The notes: a model not told the origin generated them from the letters alone. Numbered from the stretch's first letter, positions 18,792 through 28,356 are shown. The stretch: 64,000 nt of DNA from Vibrio spartinae (GCF_024347135.1 NZ_AP024907.1:1417001-1481000); one strand, 5' to 3'. Numbers and translations are program-made.

Positions 18792-18806
18792 TATGAGCAG
18801 CTCATA
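18792..18806. repeat. Palindrome at the end of luxN2
   Basis: TATGAGCAGCTCATA is a perfect 7+1+7 inverted repeat that covers the luxN2 stop codon. Just beside it (18735-18763) lie two direct copies of TCGGATAAAACA. No T run follows on either strand, so a terminator role is uncertain. Confidence 0.5.
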
Positions 18807-21363
18807 ACGTATCTATCGTATTGGCTTGAGGCTTTGGCGTATTGATATGATTTACCGTCTGAAGACTATCCATTTCCAACCACTTGAGTACGGTTTGTTG
18901 TAATAACTGTCTGGTGGTGGGCTTAATCAACCAACCATCCATCGTACTTTTTATCTGAGCAATTTCATCTTCACCCGACTCTCCAGAAAGAGCAATAATT
19001 GGGAGTGTCGGGTGAGTTTCTTTAATGATTGTACATGCCTTCAAGCCATCCATGACAGGCATTTGAACGTCCATGAAGACAATATCGATAGTATTATGGT
19101 GAACCATCTCAACAGCTTCCTTCCCATTTTTAGCTTCGTAAACGGTAAAGTGAAGAGATTCCAAATAGAGTTTTGCTAGCGCTCTCTGTGTTGCGTTATC
19201 ATCAGTAACTAATGCGATTTGTTTCTGACTGGCCGATATGGTCTGAGCTGATTCCAATCGTTCAGGGGGTGGAATTTCTGCCACATCAATTTGTGGTTGT
19301 ACAAGTTGCTCTTCTTGTTTGACGTGAGGAAAGGTTAGAGTAAACCTTGTGTATTCGCCATAAACCGATTGGCACTGAATGTCACCACCAAAGAGTTTCA
19401 TTGCTCTTTTGCAGTAGCTTAAGCCTAAGCCGCTACCCCCTTTTTTCTGGTAGGTGAAGAATTCATCAAAGATTCTATGTACAATTTGTGGTTCAATGCC
19501 CGGGCCGTAGTCGGTGACGTGTAGCTGGTTATCCTTAAGGCCTGATGTTAATTCAATCTCAATCCTACTCTGAGGTGATGAATCAAAATAGTAGATTGCA
19601 TTTCTGATTAAATTGAAAATGATAAAATCAAATAAGGTTTTATTCACATAGACTTTAAAATCAATATCTGAACTTATACTAACGCGTTCTTTCTTTTCTT
19701 CTGATTCGTAAGCAAAATCATGAATAGCTAGGTTTAATAGCTCTGTGATTGAAAACGGAGCCATATTTTTTTGGCTATTCAGTGTTTGGTTCACTTCTCG
19801 TAGAATGATATCAATCAGCTGATTACCATGTTGGACTGCATCAATACCTCGTTGAATTTCATTTTTTATCTCTGTAGAAAGAGACATGTTAGTAGTAAAA
19901 TTCGCTAAGTTTTCTAAATGAAGTTGCACTTGAGCAAGAGGACTCCTCATTTCATGCGCTATCGATTTAGCCATCGCTTGAGAGTGGTGAATATGAGACT
20001 GATAATTAATATATATCTGAGCTTTTTTTAGTAATTTTTGCAGAGCATGTATTTCTTCATTTGAGTATAAATCACCATTATTCTTATGGGGAGAAACGAA
20101 TAGCTGAGATATGGAATTATGATTATCATATAAGGGAATTATGATCGCATTTTCATATCTTGACATCTGTTCATAAATAAATTTTATGTTACTGTCATCA
20201 AAATTTTTCACATATTGTTCTATTTCATCAAAAACCAATACAGAGTTATATTTTTCTATATAGTTTTCATATATTTTTTTTGAAAACATACTAGATACTA
20301 TTTTTATTTTTTTCTTCTCTATATTTAATAGTTGAGTTAAACTTTCTAATGCTTGTTGAGGTGACGACTGAAAATCATTACTTAAATCTAATATTTTGTC
20401 ACTTGGTATGGTTTTTTCTCTATAAATAAATAAGCTAGAGTATTGGGAGAAAAAGTTCCATACTTTATCGATCAAAGTGCCATAGAGTAAACTCCAAATT
20501 AATATAAAGATAGAGTTGTTCATATTCAATAATAAACTTACGATAGTTATCGGTAGAAAGAATATTATAATTGATGAGAGAGTATTTATCGCTATGTAAG
20601 ATAAATAACGCCAACTATAAAATCTACAAAATAATGCTGCATATCCTATGAGAAGGACCTCTGTAATTGATAAAACAGGGGGGAGCCAAGTTAATGAAAA
20701 ATCTTTAAATATATAAGTGGAGAAAATATGAATACTAGCAGTTGATGTCATAAAGATAATGATCCCCAATGACATATATGTTGATTTGATAGAGTTTATT
20801 TTATTATTTGTTTTTCGACGGAAATTAAACAAATTTAAAACAGACAATGATGTAAATATAATTAAGGTAGAAAAGAAAAATGGTGTGCTAGAGCCAAAGT
20901 GTATCGTGAAGTTACTAGGTGATAAAATATCTACGTGTACAACCGTATAATTACCTATACAATTGACATATATTGCATATGGAGTCAATAGAAAGAGTAA
21001 TAAAGATTGCCATAATTTTATTCTATTGTTCTTTTTCTCAGAAATCAGGCGACATGAAAAATGAAAGGCAGAGCTAAATGCCATATAAGAAAAGATATTA
21101 GCAACCTTTGCCATATATATGGCCCATTTCTCCCCATTAATCACAAGCAGTTCAGTGTGAAAATAAGCATTGCTCAAAATCCATAAAATGATAAATATCA
21201 TGTAAATAAAATATGGATAGTAGAGAAATTTAAATTTTTTTATCCCTTGCTTCAATGTTGTGTATAAAAAATAAATAAGCCATAAAAAACTAATGAGTGC
21301 TGTACCTAGCAATAATAAAGCTTTCGGATAAATTATATTAATAATGAAGTTATCACCAACCAA
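18802..21363 (-). CDS. Second LuxN-type hybrid sensor kinase (tandem paralogue, luxN2)
   Basis: Membrane-bound hybrid quorum-sensing kinase of the LuxN/AinR type, 853 aa. The N-terminal part holds multiple membrane helices with LuxN-like segments: SNAYFHTELL, MAKVANIFSYMAFSSAFHFSC and DFSLTWLPPVLSI. HisKA is AMAKSIAHEMRSPLAQ (His470); the ATPase shows DYGPGIE and GGSGLGLSYCKRAMKLFGG. The receiver Asp is Asp765 in IVFMDVQMPVM. TTG 21363 is taken as start, behind AGGAG at about 7 nt. Compared with the first copy, the loop after helix 4 (IGNYTV in place of TPGLTV) and the Ser184 position (N or T here) differ. It should feed the LuxU-LuxO relay; its ligand is unknown. Confidence 0.88.
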   Translation of the reverse strand: MVGDNFIINIIYPKALLLLGTALISFLWLIYFLYTTLKQGIKKFKFLYYPYFIYMIFIILWILSNAYFHTELLVINGEKWAIYMAKVANIFSYMAFSSAFHFSCRLISEKKNNRIKLWQSLLLFLLTPYAIYVNCIGNYTVVHVDILSPSNFTIHFGSSTPFFFSTLIIFTSLSVLNLFNFRRKTNNKINSIKSTYMSLGIIIFMTSTASIHIFSTYIFKDFSLTWLPPVLSITEVLLIGYAALFCRFYSWRYLSYIAINTLSSIIIFFLPITIVSLLLNMNNSIFILIWSLLYGTLIDKVWNFFSQYSSLFIYREKTIPSDKILDLSNDFQSSPQQALESLTQLLNIEKKKIKIVSSMFSKKIYENYIEKYNSVLVFDEIEQYVKNFDDSNIKFIYEQMSRYENAIIIPLYDNHNSISQLFVSPHKNNGDLYSNEEIHALQKLLKKAQIYINYQSHIHHSQAMAKSIAHEMRSPLAQVQLHLENLANFTTNMSLSTEIKNEIQRGIDAVQHGNQLIDIILREVNQTLNSQKNMAPFSITELLNLAIHDFAYESEEKKERVSISSDIDFKVYVNKTLFDFIIFNLIRNAIYYFDSSPQSRIEIELTSGLKDNQLHVTDYGPGIEPQIVHRIFDEFFTYQKKGGSGLGLSYCKRAMKLFGGDIQCQSVYGEYTRFTLTFPHVKQEEQLVQPQIDVAEIPPPERLESAQTISASQKQIALVTDDNATQRALAKLYLESLHFTVYEAKNGKEAVEMVHHNTIDIVFMDVQMPVMDGLKACTIIKETHPTLPIIALSGESGEDEIAQIKSTMDGWLIKPTTRQLLQQTVLKWLEMDSLQTVNHINTPKPQANTIDTL

Positions 21364-21529
21364 CGTTTACTCCTATCTATTGGAGAGCTCGACCTTTCTA
21401 TTTTACCGTTAATTCTTCATGATTGTTAGGAAGGAGCAATTACTTGTTATATTTTTTATCAAGAACACAAAATGTTAGGTTATAAATGTTATTAATATCA
21501 ATAAATGACATCTGAGAGTCATTTATGAA
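21364..21529 (-). promoter_or_regulatory. Spacer between luxN1 and luxN2 with hairpin and half-site
   Basis: A perfect 9-bp stem, ATAAATGAC (21501-21509) with GTCATTTAT (21518-21526), lies 3 bp past the luxN1 stop. It could slow transcription into luxN2. Overlapping it, the 9-mer TTATTGATA (minus strand, 21504-21496) equals a half of the LuxR/HapR-type consensus. The spacer is 166 bp and AT-rich, long enough for a separate luxN2 promoter. Confidence 0.4.
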
Positions 21530-24058
21530 TCAAAAATTTTCAATTAGTTCATTTTTCTTTATCCATTTTTCTAGTATCTCTTTCAGTAACTTCTGCGTTG
21601 TTGGTTTGAGTAATCGATCATCCATTGTTTGAGCGATCTGTCTGATTTCTTGTTCACCAGACTCACCCGAGAGCGCTATAACGGGAAGATTCGGGTACAT
21701 GGCCTTGATCTGTCTACAAGCTTCAAAACCATTCATTATTGGCATTTGAATATCCATGAAGACAATATCAATAGATTTTTGAGATACAACATCGATTGCT
21801 TGTTGTCCATTCTCTGCCTCGTATACTTCTGCCCCCAGTTTCTTTAAATATAACCTTACAAGAGATCTCTGTACCTGACTATCATCTGTTACAAGGATCT
21901 TTGCTGCCGTTAAATTGTCACTTATTTTATTACAATGATCGGTTTTTGATTCGTTTAAATCTAGATCTAGCTGTTGAAGAAAATCATTTTGCGAATAAGT
22001 ATGAGAAGGTAATGGCTCTATATAAGGAAAAACAAGGGAGAATTCTGTATAATTTCCATAAATAGAACGGCATTCAATTTGGCCACCAAATAGTTTCATC
22101 GCTCTTTTACAATAGCTTAATCCTAGTCCACTGCCTTCTTTTTTTTGGTATGTGAAGAACTCATCAAAAATACGCTGAATAATTTGAGGTTCAATTCCTG
22201 GGCCATAGTCTTTAAACAATAATTTGTTTTGTTTGTCTCCTGTTTCTAACCGAATTTCAATCTTATTATCAGGGTGATTGTTAAAGTAACAAATTGAGTT
22301 TTTTAGCAAGTTGAAAATAATGAATCCGAATAGCGTCTCATTCACCTTGATTATGAAGTCATTATCGGAATAAAAATGGACTCTTGATTTAATATCATCT
22401 GATTCATAAGCATAGATATTAATAGCCTGATCGACTAAAGAAGAGATCTGATATGGTTCTATATTACTATTATTTATGATTGACTGGTTTGCTTCATAAA
22501 GAATGATATCAATCATTTGATTTCCATGCTGTATTGAATCTCTGCCGCGTTGAATCTCTTCACGGAAATGACTAGCTGTATCAATATGACTTGCAATATT
22601 ATCGAGGTTTTCGAGATGTAACAGTATTTGCGATAGTGGATTGCGCATTTCATGAGCAATAGATTTTGCCATTGCTTGTGCTTGTTTCACATGATGTTCA
22701 CTACGAATATATGACTGTACTTTGCTAAAGAGTTTCTGAAGTGCTGATATTTCCTCATTAGAATAAAGCGAGCCATTACTCTTATGGGGTGAAAATAACA
22801 ATTGAGATACTGTGTTATGATGATCATATAACGGAAGAATCATTGCAGCATTATGTTTCGACATCTGTTCTTTGATGAGATTAAGACGTTGATTTCTTGT
22901 ATTATTAAAATGATATTTAACTTCTTCAAGAAGTAAAACGGAGTCGTCTTGAATTAGATACGTTGCATAAAGTTCATTCGATTGTGCGTCGGAAATCAGA
23001 ATTGTCTGTTCTTTCTCCAAATTTAATAGTTGCGCAAGTTTGTACATGGCATCTTGTGTAGAGTATTGAAAATCATTAGATAGACTTAAAATTTTATGAA
23101 CAGGTGTCTCTGTATCTCTATAAATTAATAAGCTGGACCATTTAGCAACCTTAGCCCACGTGTAATGAAATGTAGCACCACACAATAAACACCATGCAGA
23201 GAGATGAGGAATATATTCTAAAATATTGAATGCTTGGCTGAACGCCCATAACGGAATTATATATACACATAACGCGAATAAAGTGCTGCATGATAAATGC
23301 AATAAATATTTCCAACTGTAGAATCGGTGGAATATTACAGCGTAGCCCATCAGGAAAAGTTCAATAATTGAGAAGGCTGGCGGTAGCCATGTAAATGAAA
23401 AATCATTGAATACGGTTGTGATAAATACATGGATGACAGCAGTTGATATCATAAATATTACGATACCTATAACCATGTAGGTTGATTTTACTCGTTTTAA
23501 TTTATCGCTACTTTTACTGAGCCCGAGCGTATTAAATAATGTTAGAAAGGTAAACAGTATTAATAGAAAAAAGAAGGTTGGCGTTTCAGAACCGAAATGG
23601 ATAGTGAATTTGCTTGGCGCTTCAACGATAACACCTACCACTGTCAGCCCTGGTGTTAGGTTGACATAAAATGCATAGATTGTACTTATAGTAATTAAAG
23701 CTAGCTGCCAGTATTTAATACTATGATTTTCGTTAAGAGATTTTAGTCGACAAGAAAAATGAAAGGCAGAGCTAAAAGCTAGAAAAGAGAAAATATTCGC
23801 AGCCTTAGCCATAAATACTGCACCGCTATTACCAAAATCAACTAACCATTCTGTATGAAAATAAGCGTTGCTCATGATCCAAAGTGTGATGAAGAAAGTA
23901 TACATCACGTATGGATAGTATAATGTTTTCAACATGCCCAAGCTTTGTTGAATTGAACAACGAATAAAATAGATCAGCCATCCGAGACTGAAAAAAGCGG
24001 TGCTCAATAACAGAAGAGCTTTAGGATAAATTAAATGATGAATGAGTGATTCAAACAA
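21530..24058 (-). CDS. luxN: LuxN-type acyl-homoserine-lactone hybrid sensor kinase
   Basis: Quorum-sensing receptor of the V. harveyi LuxN type, 842 aa. It aligns with LuxN from the first residues (MFESLIHHLIYPKALLLL). It retains the residues reported as important for autoinducer recognition in LuxN, at identical numbering: Phe155, Phe162, Phe163, Leu166, Ser184 and His210. HisKA carries His469 in KSIAHEMRNPLSQ, the ATPase has KDYGPGIE and GSGLGLSYCKRAMK, and the receiver Asp is Asp769 (IVFMDIQMPIM). The start is TTG 24058, overlapping the luxM stop by 8 bp with GAGG upstream, so it is translationally coupled to the synthase. Without ligand it should act as a kinase on LuxU; with ligand, as a phosphatase. 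Confidence 0.92.
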   Translation of the reverse strand: MFESLIHHLIYPKALLLLSTAFFSLGWLIYFIRCSIQQSLGMLKTLYYPYVMYTFFITLWIMSNAYFHTEWLVDFGNSGAVFMAKAANIFSFLAFSSAFHFSCRLKSLNENHSIKYWQLALITISTIYAFYVNLTPGLTVVGVIVEAPSKFTIHFGSETPTFFFLLILFTFLTLFNTLGLSKSSDKLKRVKSTYMVIGIVIFMISTAVIHVFITTVFNDFSFTWLPPAFSIIELFLMGYAVIFHRFYSWKYLLHLSCSTLFALCVYIIPLWAFSQAFNILEYIPHLSAWCLLCGATFHYTWAKVAKWSSLLIYRDTETPVHKILSLSNDFQYSTQDAMYKLAQLLNLEKEQTILISDAQSNELYATYLIQDDSVLLLEEVKYHFNNTRNQRLNLIKEQMSKHNAAMILPLYDHHNTVSQLLFSPHKSNGSLYSNEEISALQKLFSKVQSYIRSEHHVKQAQAMAKSIAHEMRNPLSQILLHLENLDNIASHIDTASHFREEIQRGRDSIQHGNQMIDIILYEANQSIINNSNIEPYQISSLVDQAINIYAYESDDIKSRVHFYSDNDFIIKVNETLFGFIIFNLLKNSICYFNNHPDNKIEIRLETGDKQNKLLFKDYGPGIEPQIIQRIFDEFFTYQKKEGSGLGLSYCKRAMKLFGGQIECRSIYGNYTEFSLVFPYIEPLPSHTYSQNDFLQQLDLDLNESKTDHCNKISDNLTAAKILVTDDSQVQRSLVRLYLKKLGAEVYEAENGQQAIDVVSQKSIDIVFMDIQMPIMNGFEACRQIKAMYPNLPVIALSGESGEQEIRQIAQTMDDRLLKPTTQKLLKEILEKWIKKNELIENF

Positions 24059-25238
24059 CCTTTGTTCCCTCGATTTTTTTCCGTCGGCCAGTTATTAAAA
24101 ATTTATATTCACTATAATTATACTCACTTAAGGCGTTACCTAACTCTTCGTTTAACCAAAAGCCTTTGTAGGTCAGAACATTTTCCTGATTGATATCACA
24201 GTAGCTACGATTAAGATAACAGACTCGATCTAAGGCTTTATATAAGTTGAGCATGATCGGTTGTTCAATGATAGTGAATGAGAGTTTTTTTCCATATTTA
24301 ACTAGTTGTTTCATCAGTAGCTTTTGGCAAAGGTAAAGAAGAAAAAAACGTAAATTTTTTGAGCCACTCACGGTTAATCGGAGGACTTCACACACAGCAT
24401 CTGTGTTTTTGATGCATTCCGAAAATGATGATTCAAATTCTAGCTCAACATGTTGCATTATACTATTGTAAAATAGGCCAGTCTTATATAGATGCATTTT
24501 TGTTTCATTTGATAAACAAGAGTACCACCCATCTCCTTGAAAAAATGGATCAAATGTTAACCAATTTTCTCGTTCCTGCCAGTGTTGAATAAGAGCCGTA
24601 GAGACAAGTAGTGGGTATGGGGTGTTCTTTGTGTGGTATAGAATGAAATGACTACCACGCTGGGACAAGTGGAGACAGAACAGCATTTCATACCACTTTT
24701 GCTCGATAATAAAAATGTCGAGATTAATTAAGCTTATGGCATCAGAAAGTGTTAGCGCTATATGGCTATGTAATGTTAAAAAAAGTCGATGATCGATTTC
24801 GATACGATCAACTATCTCGGACTGATAGCTGTATTCATCTGCTGGTGGTGGGGGACAGGAGGCAAACGACAGGGGCTGATTGCGTTGTAGTATAAGAAAA
24901 CGTTCATAAGCAGCCCAGCACGCAAGTAGGTTACCGAACTTTTCTATCGCGATTATTTCTACATCGTGCCAAAACTTAGGAATCATCGCCGGTATAGGAG
25001 ACTTGAGGGTATGTTCGATGGCTCTCGGATGTTCGAAAAGTGCTGCTAAATTCCCATGGGCAAGCTCTGGATAAGCTTGCGTAATATCTTGTTTTCTTCT
25101 GTTGACTAATTCGGCAAATCCGGAGAACTCTGATGTTTTTTGTAGTTGTAATTCAATTTCAATGAAAAAGTTGTCGATATGTTGTTGATTCCAGATTCTG
25201 TTGTCTGTTTGGGGGTGCTCTGACGTTGGTAAATACAC
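24051..25238 (-). CDS. luxM: Acyl-homoserine-lactone synthase, LuxM/AinS family
   Basis: Cytoplasmic synthase expected to make an N-acyl-homoserine-lactone autoinducer from SAM and an acyl donor. Identification rests on position directly upstream of, and overlapping, luxN, as in luxMN and ainSR, and on a C-terminal region typical of the family (CYLNRSYCDINQ, LTYKGFWLNEELG). GTG 25238 is chosen: AAGG lies 9 nt upstream and it gives 395 aa, the family length. The frame is open for 77 further codons upstream, almost to cmk, but that stretch is basic, low in family features and would swallow the promoter. No LuxI-type signature is present, as expected. The acyl chain cannot be read from sequence. 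Confidence 0.82.
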   Translation of the reverse strand: MYLPTSEHPQTDNRIWNQQHIDNFFIEIELQLQKTSEFSGFAELVNRRKQDITQAYPELAHGNLAALFEHPRAIEHTLKSPIPAMIPKFWHDVEIIAIEKFGNLLACWAAYERFLILQRNQPLSFASCPPPPADEYSYQSEIVDRIEIDHRLFLTLHSHIALTLSDAISLINLDIFIIEQKWYEMLFCLHLSQRGSHFILYHTKNTPYPLLVSTALIQHWQERENWLTFDPFFQGDGWYSCLSNETKMHLYKTGLFYNSIMQHVELEFESSFSECIKNTDAVCEVLRLTVSGSKNLRFFLLYLCQKLLMKQLVKYGKKLSFTIIEQPIMLNLYKALDRVCYLNRSYCDINQENVLTYKGFWLNEELGNALSEYNYSEYKFLITGRRKKIEGTKVV

Positions 25239-25492
25239 AGTGACCTGCCTTAAAATCCATGAAAAGCATATACCTATTGTTATGCTATCATCACTACTCC
25301 GATGATTCGAGTTGCTTATTGATAGTTTTAAGTATTTTTGTGATGAATTTTTTATTATCTGGTTATGTGAAAAATAATTAAGTCTATTGAAGATTTTAAA
25401 TTCTCTATGGCTCCTGAGCTGCTGAGTCTTTATAATGCGACCCCGGCAAGATGCGGATTTTAGCCGCAATCATTTGAATAGTGGAGTAAGAC
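25239..25492. promoter_or_regulatory. Divergent luxM-cmk promoter region
   Basis: This 254-bp AT-rich spacer must carry both promoters. For cmk, TATAAT (25431-25436) is a good -10 with no clear -35. TTATTGATA (25316-25324) matches one half of the LuxR/HapR-type operator (TTATTGATAAATTTATCAATAA) about 80 bp before the luxM start; the other half is poor. A TGCGG/CCGCA hairpin precedes the cmk ribosome site. Confidence 0.4.
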
Positions 25493-26176
25493 ATGTCTTC
25501 TTATACACCGGTGATTACCGTTGATGGACCGAGTGGCGCTGGGAAAGGTACGCTTTGTATGCATATCGCTAAAGCGTTTGAGTTTGATTTGCTTGATTCT
25601 GGTGCACTGTATCGTGTATTGACTCTGGCTGCGATTCATCATGGTGTCGATACCGAATCTGAAGATGCTTTGGTGCCTTTGGCAACGCATTTGGATGTTG
25701 AATTTATTGCTGAAGGTGATTTAGTCAAAGTTATTCTGGAAGGTGAAGATGTCTCCGGAGAGCTCCGTAAGGAAGAAACAGGTATGGCAGCCTCTAAAAT
25801 CGCTGCTTTTCCCAGAGTGCGAGAGGCGCTCCTTCGTCGTCAGCGTGCGTTTATTAAAGAGACCGGGCTTGTTGCCGATGGCCGGGATATGGGGACGATT
25901 GTTTTCCCTGATGCGGAAGTTAAAATATTCTTGGATGCCAGCTCTGAGGAGCGGGCAAAAAGACGCTATAACCAGTTGCAACTTAAAGGGCTTGATGTTA
26001 AATTTGATGACCTTTTAAGCGAAATTCGTGAACGTGACGAAAGAGACCGAAATCGTCCCGTTGCGCCATTGCGTCCTGCTGATGATGCATTGGTACTTGA
26101 CTCAACGTCTATGTCTATCGAGCAGGTTCTCGAAATATCGCTACAATATATAGAATCTAAACTGGCGGTTCGCTAG
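25493..26176 (+). CDS. cmk: Cytidylate kinase
   Basis: Phosphorylates CMP and dCMP with ATP in pyrimidine nucleotide recycling. The 227 aa contain the P-loop GPSGAGKGT at residues 12-20. NMP-binding segments are [15 protein letters not shown] and [17 protein letters not shown], and the lid has [12 protein letters not shown] and [15 protein letters not shown]. The ATG follows GTGGAG. It sits directly upstream of rpsA, as in most gamma-proteobacteria. Confidence 0.97.
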   Translation: MSSYTPVITVDGPSGAGKGTLCMHIAKAFEFDLLDSGALYRVLTLAAIHHGVDTESEDALVPLATHLDVEFIAEGDLVKVILEGEDVSGELRKEETGMAASKIAAFPRVREALLRRQRAFIKETGLVADGRDMGTIVFPDAEVKIFLDASSEERAKRRYNQLQLKGLDVKFDDLLSEIRERDERDRNRPVAPLRPADDALVLDSTSMSIEQVLEISLQYIESKLAVR

Positions 26177-26244
26177 CAGTTTGCTAAGTAATGGTCAGTG
26201 CAGAACGTCGGTCTCAAGGATGATGATTGGCGAAATTCATAACC

Positions 26245-26266
26245 CCACGCGGTAGGATACCCGTGG
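26245..26266 (+). promoter_or_regulatory. Hairpin in the rpsA leader
   Basis: CCACG (26245-26249) pairs with CGTGG (26262-26266) in the 117-bp cmk-rpsA gap. The start region has only a weak ribosome site (GAAGATGAAATAA before ATG). E. coli rpsA likewise has a folded leader without a good Shine-Dalgarno and is autoregulated by S1; the same is inferred here. Confidence 0.45.
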
Positions 26267-26293
26267 AAGTTTAATATTTTGAAGATGAAATAA

Positions 26294-27964
26294 ATGACTG
26301 AATCTTTTGCTCAACTTTTTGAAGAGTTTCTAAACGAGACTGAATTCCAGACTGGTACCATCGTTAAGGGTACTGTTGTTGCTATCGAGAACGGTTTTGT
26401 TCTTGTTGATGCTGGTCTGAAGTCTGAATCTGCAATCCCTGCTGAACAGTTCAAGAACGCCGCTGGCGAACTTGAAGTTGAAGTCGGTTCTGAAGTCGAT
26501 GTTGCGCTGGATGCAGTAGAAGACGGTTTCGGTGAAACTCAACTTTCTCGTGAGAAAGCGAAACGTCACGAAGCTTGGATTGTTCTTGAGAAAGCATACG
26601 AAGAAGCTGAAACTGTTGTTGGTATTATCAATGGTAAAGTTAAAGGTGGTTTTACTGTTGAACTTAACGGTATTCGTGCTTTCCTTCCTGGCTCTCTGGT
26701 TGACGTTCGTCCAATTCGCGACACCGCTCACCTAGAAAACAAAGAGCTAGAGTTCAAAGTTATTAAGCTGGATCAGAAACGCAACAACGTTGTTGTTTCT
26801 CGCCGTGCTGTTATCGAATCTGAAAACAGTGTTGAGCGTGATGAACTGCTTGAAACACTACAAGAAGGCACTGAAGTTAAAGGTATCGTTAAGAACCTGA
26901 CTGATTACGGTGCGTTCGTAGACCTTGGTGGTGTTGACGGTCTTCTGCACATCACTGATATGGCTTGGAAACGTGTTAAGCATCCATCTGAAATCGTCAA
27001 TGTTGGTGACGAAATCTTAGTGAAAGTGCTGAAGTTTGATCGTGATCGTACTCGTGTATCTCTAGGTCTGAAACAACTAGGTGAAGATCCATGGGTTGCA
27101 ATCGCAAAACGCTATCCAGAAGGTCACAAGCTGACTGGCCGTGTCACTAACCTGACTGATTATGGCTGCTTCGTTGAAATCGAAGAAGGCGTTGAAGGTC
27201 TGGTTCACGTTTCAGAAATGGATTGGACGAATAAGAATATTCACCCATCTAAAGTTGTCAACGTCGGTGACGAAGTTGAAGTGATGGTTCTGGATATCGA
27301 TGAAGAACGTCGTCGTATTTCTCTAGGTCTGAAACAGTGTAAAGCTAACCCATGGCAACAGTTCGCTGAAGCTCAGGCGAAAGGCGACAAAGTTACTGGT
27401 AAGATCAAGTCTATTACTGACTTTGGTATCTTTATCGGTCTGGATGGCGGGATTGACGGTCTGGTTCACTTGTCTGATATCTCTTGGAATGTTCCTGGAG
27501 AAGAAGCGGTTCGTGAATACAAGAAAGGCGATGAAATCTCTGCTGTTGTTCTTGCTGTTGATGCAGAGCGTGAGCGAATTTCTCTTGGCGTTAAGCAGAT
27601 GGAGAACGACCCGTTCAACGCATATGTTGCTGATAACAAAAAAGGCACACTAGTCAATGGTACTGTTACTGCAGTTGATGCGAAAGGTGCTACAATTGAA
27701 CTAGAAGATGGCGTTGAAGGTTACATCCGTGCTTCTGAAGTATCTCGTGACCGTGTTGAAGACGCATCTCTCATCCTGAGCGTTGGTGATAGCATTGAAG
27801 CGAAATTTACTGGTGTAGACCGTAAGAATCGCGTTATCAACCTATCTGTCAAAGCGAAAGATGAAGCAGAAGAGCAAGAAGCAATGGCTTCACTGAACAA
27901 GCCAGATGAAGGCGCGTTCGGTAATGCAATGGCTGATGCTTTCAAGGCTGCTAAAAGCGAGTAA
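26294..27964 (+). CDS. rpsA: 30S ribosomal protein S1
   Basis: RNA-binding ribosomal protein that brings mRNA to the 30S subunit. The 556 aa consist of six S1 (OB-fold) repeats. Copies are marked by [61 protein letters not shown] and [13 protein letters not shown]; the first two repeats are more divergent. The codon choice is strongly biased (GGT, CGT, GAA), as expected for a very highly expressed gene. A strong terminator follows. Confidence 0.98.
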   Translation: MTESFAQLFEEFLNETEFQTGTIVKGTVVAIENGFVLVDAGLKSESAIPAEQFKNAAGELEVEVGSEVDVALDAVEDGFGETQLSREKAKRHEAWIVLEKAYEEAETVVGIINGKVKGGFTVELNGIRAFLPGSLVDVRPIRDTAHLENKELEFKVIKLDQKRNNVVVSRRAVIESENSVERDELLETLQEGTEVKGIVKNLTDYGAFVDLGGVDGLLHITDMAWKRVKHPSEIVNVGDEILVKVLKFDRDRTRVSLGLKQLGEDPWVAIAKRYPEGHKLTGRVTNLTDYGCFVEIEEGVEGLVHVSEMDWTNKNIHPSKVVNVGDEVEVMVLDIDEERRRISLGLKQCKANPWQQFAEAQAKGDKVTGKIKSITDFGIFIGLDGGIDGLVHLSDISWNVPGEEAVREYKKGDEISAVVLAVDAERERISLGVKQMENDPFNAYVADNKKGTLVNGTVTAVDAKGATIELEDGVEGYIRASEVSRDRVEDASLILSVGDSIEAKFTGVDRKNRVINLSVKAKDEAEEQEAMASLNKPDEGAFGNAMADAFKAAKSE

Positions 27965-27974
27965 TATTATTCGC

Positions 27975-28006
27975 AAAAAAGGAGCCAAATTGGCTCCTTT
28001 TTTTTG
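27975..28006 (+). terminator. Terminator after rpsA
   Basis: GGAGCCA (27981-27987) pairs with TGGCTCC (27991-27997) with A and T runs on either side. Confidence 0.95.
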
Positions 28007-28050
28007 GTTAGGATTTTGATGCTGATATTGCAAATAAGAAGAGGGAAACT

Positions 28051-28335
28051 ATGACGAAGTCTGAATTGATTGAAAGATTGTGCGCAGAGCAAACTCATCT
28101 GTCCGCGAAAGAAATCGAAGATGCCGTAAAAGATATTATCGAGCATATGGCAACATCGTTGGAACAGGGGGACAGAATAGAGATTCGAGGCTTTGGCAGT
28201 TTCTCTCTGCATTATCGCGAGCCTCGCACTGGCCGTAACCCCAAAACAGGTGAAAAAGTTGAATTGGATGGTAAATATGTCCCTCACTTTAAGCCTGGCA
28301 AAGAACTCAGAGAGCGTGTTAATAGTACGATCTGA
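28051..28335 (+). CDS. ihfB: Integration host factor beta subunit
   Basis: DNA-bending architectural protein subunit, 94 aa, partner of IhfA. HU/IHF fold with [22 protein letters not shown], including the conserved Pro that intercalates in DNA, and [37 protein letters not shown] is the typical IhfB N-terminus. It follows rpsA, as in E. coli. A terminator is found 21 bp after the stop. Confidence 0.97.
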   Translation: MTKSELIERLCAEQTHLSAKEIEDAVKDIIEHMATSLEQGDRIEIRGFGSFSLHYREPRTGRNPKTGEKVELDGKYVPHFKPGKELRERVNSTI

Positions 28336-28356
28336 TTTTTTGCAAGCGAATCTATG

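Noticed and set aside
25239-25469. 77-codon N-terminal extension of the luxM frame
   Set aside because: It is basic and featureless, would leave only 23 bp for both divergent promoters, and makes the protein too long. GTG 25238 has a ribosome site and gives family length.
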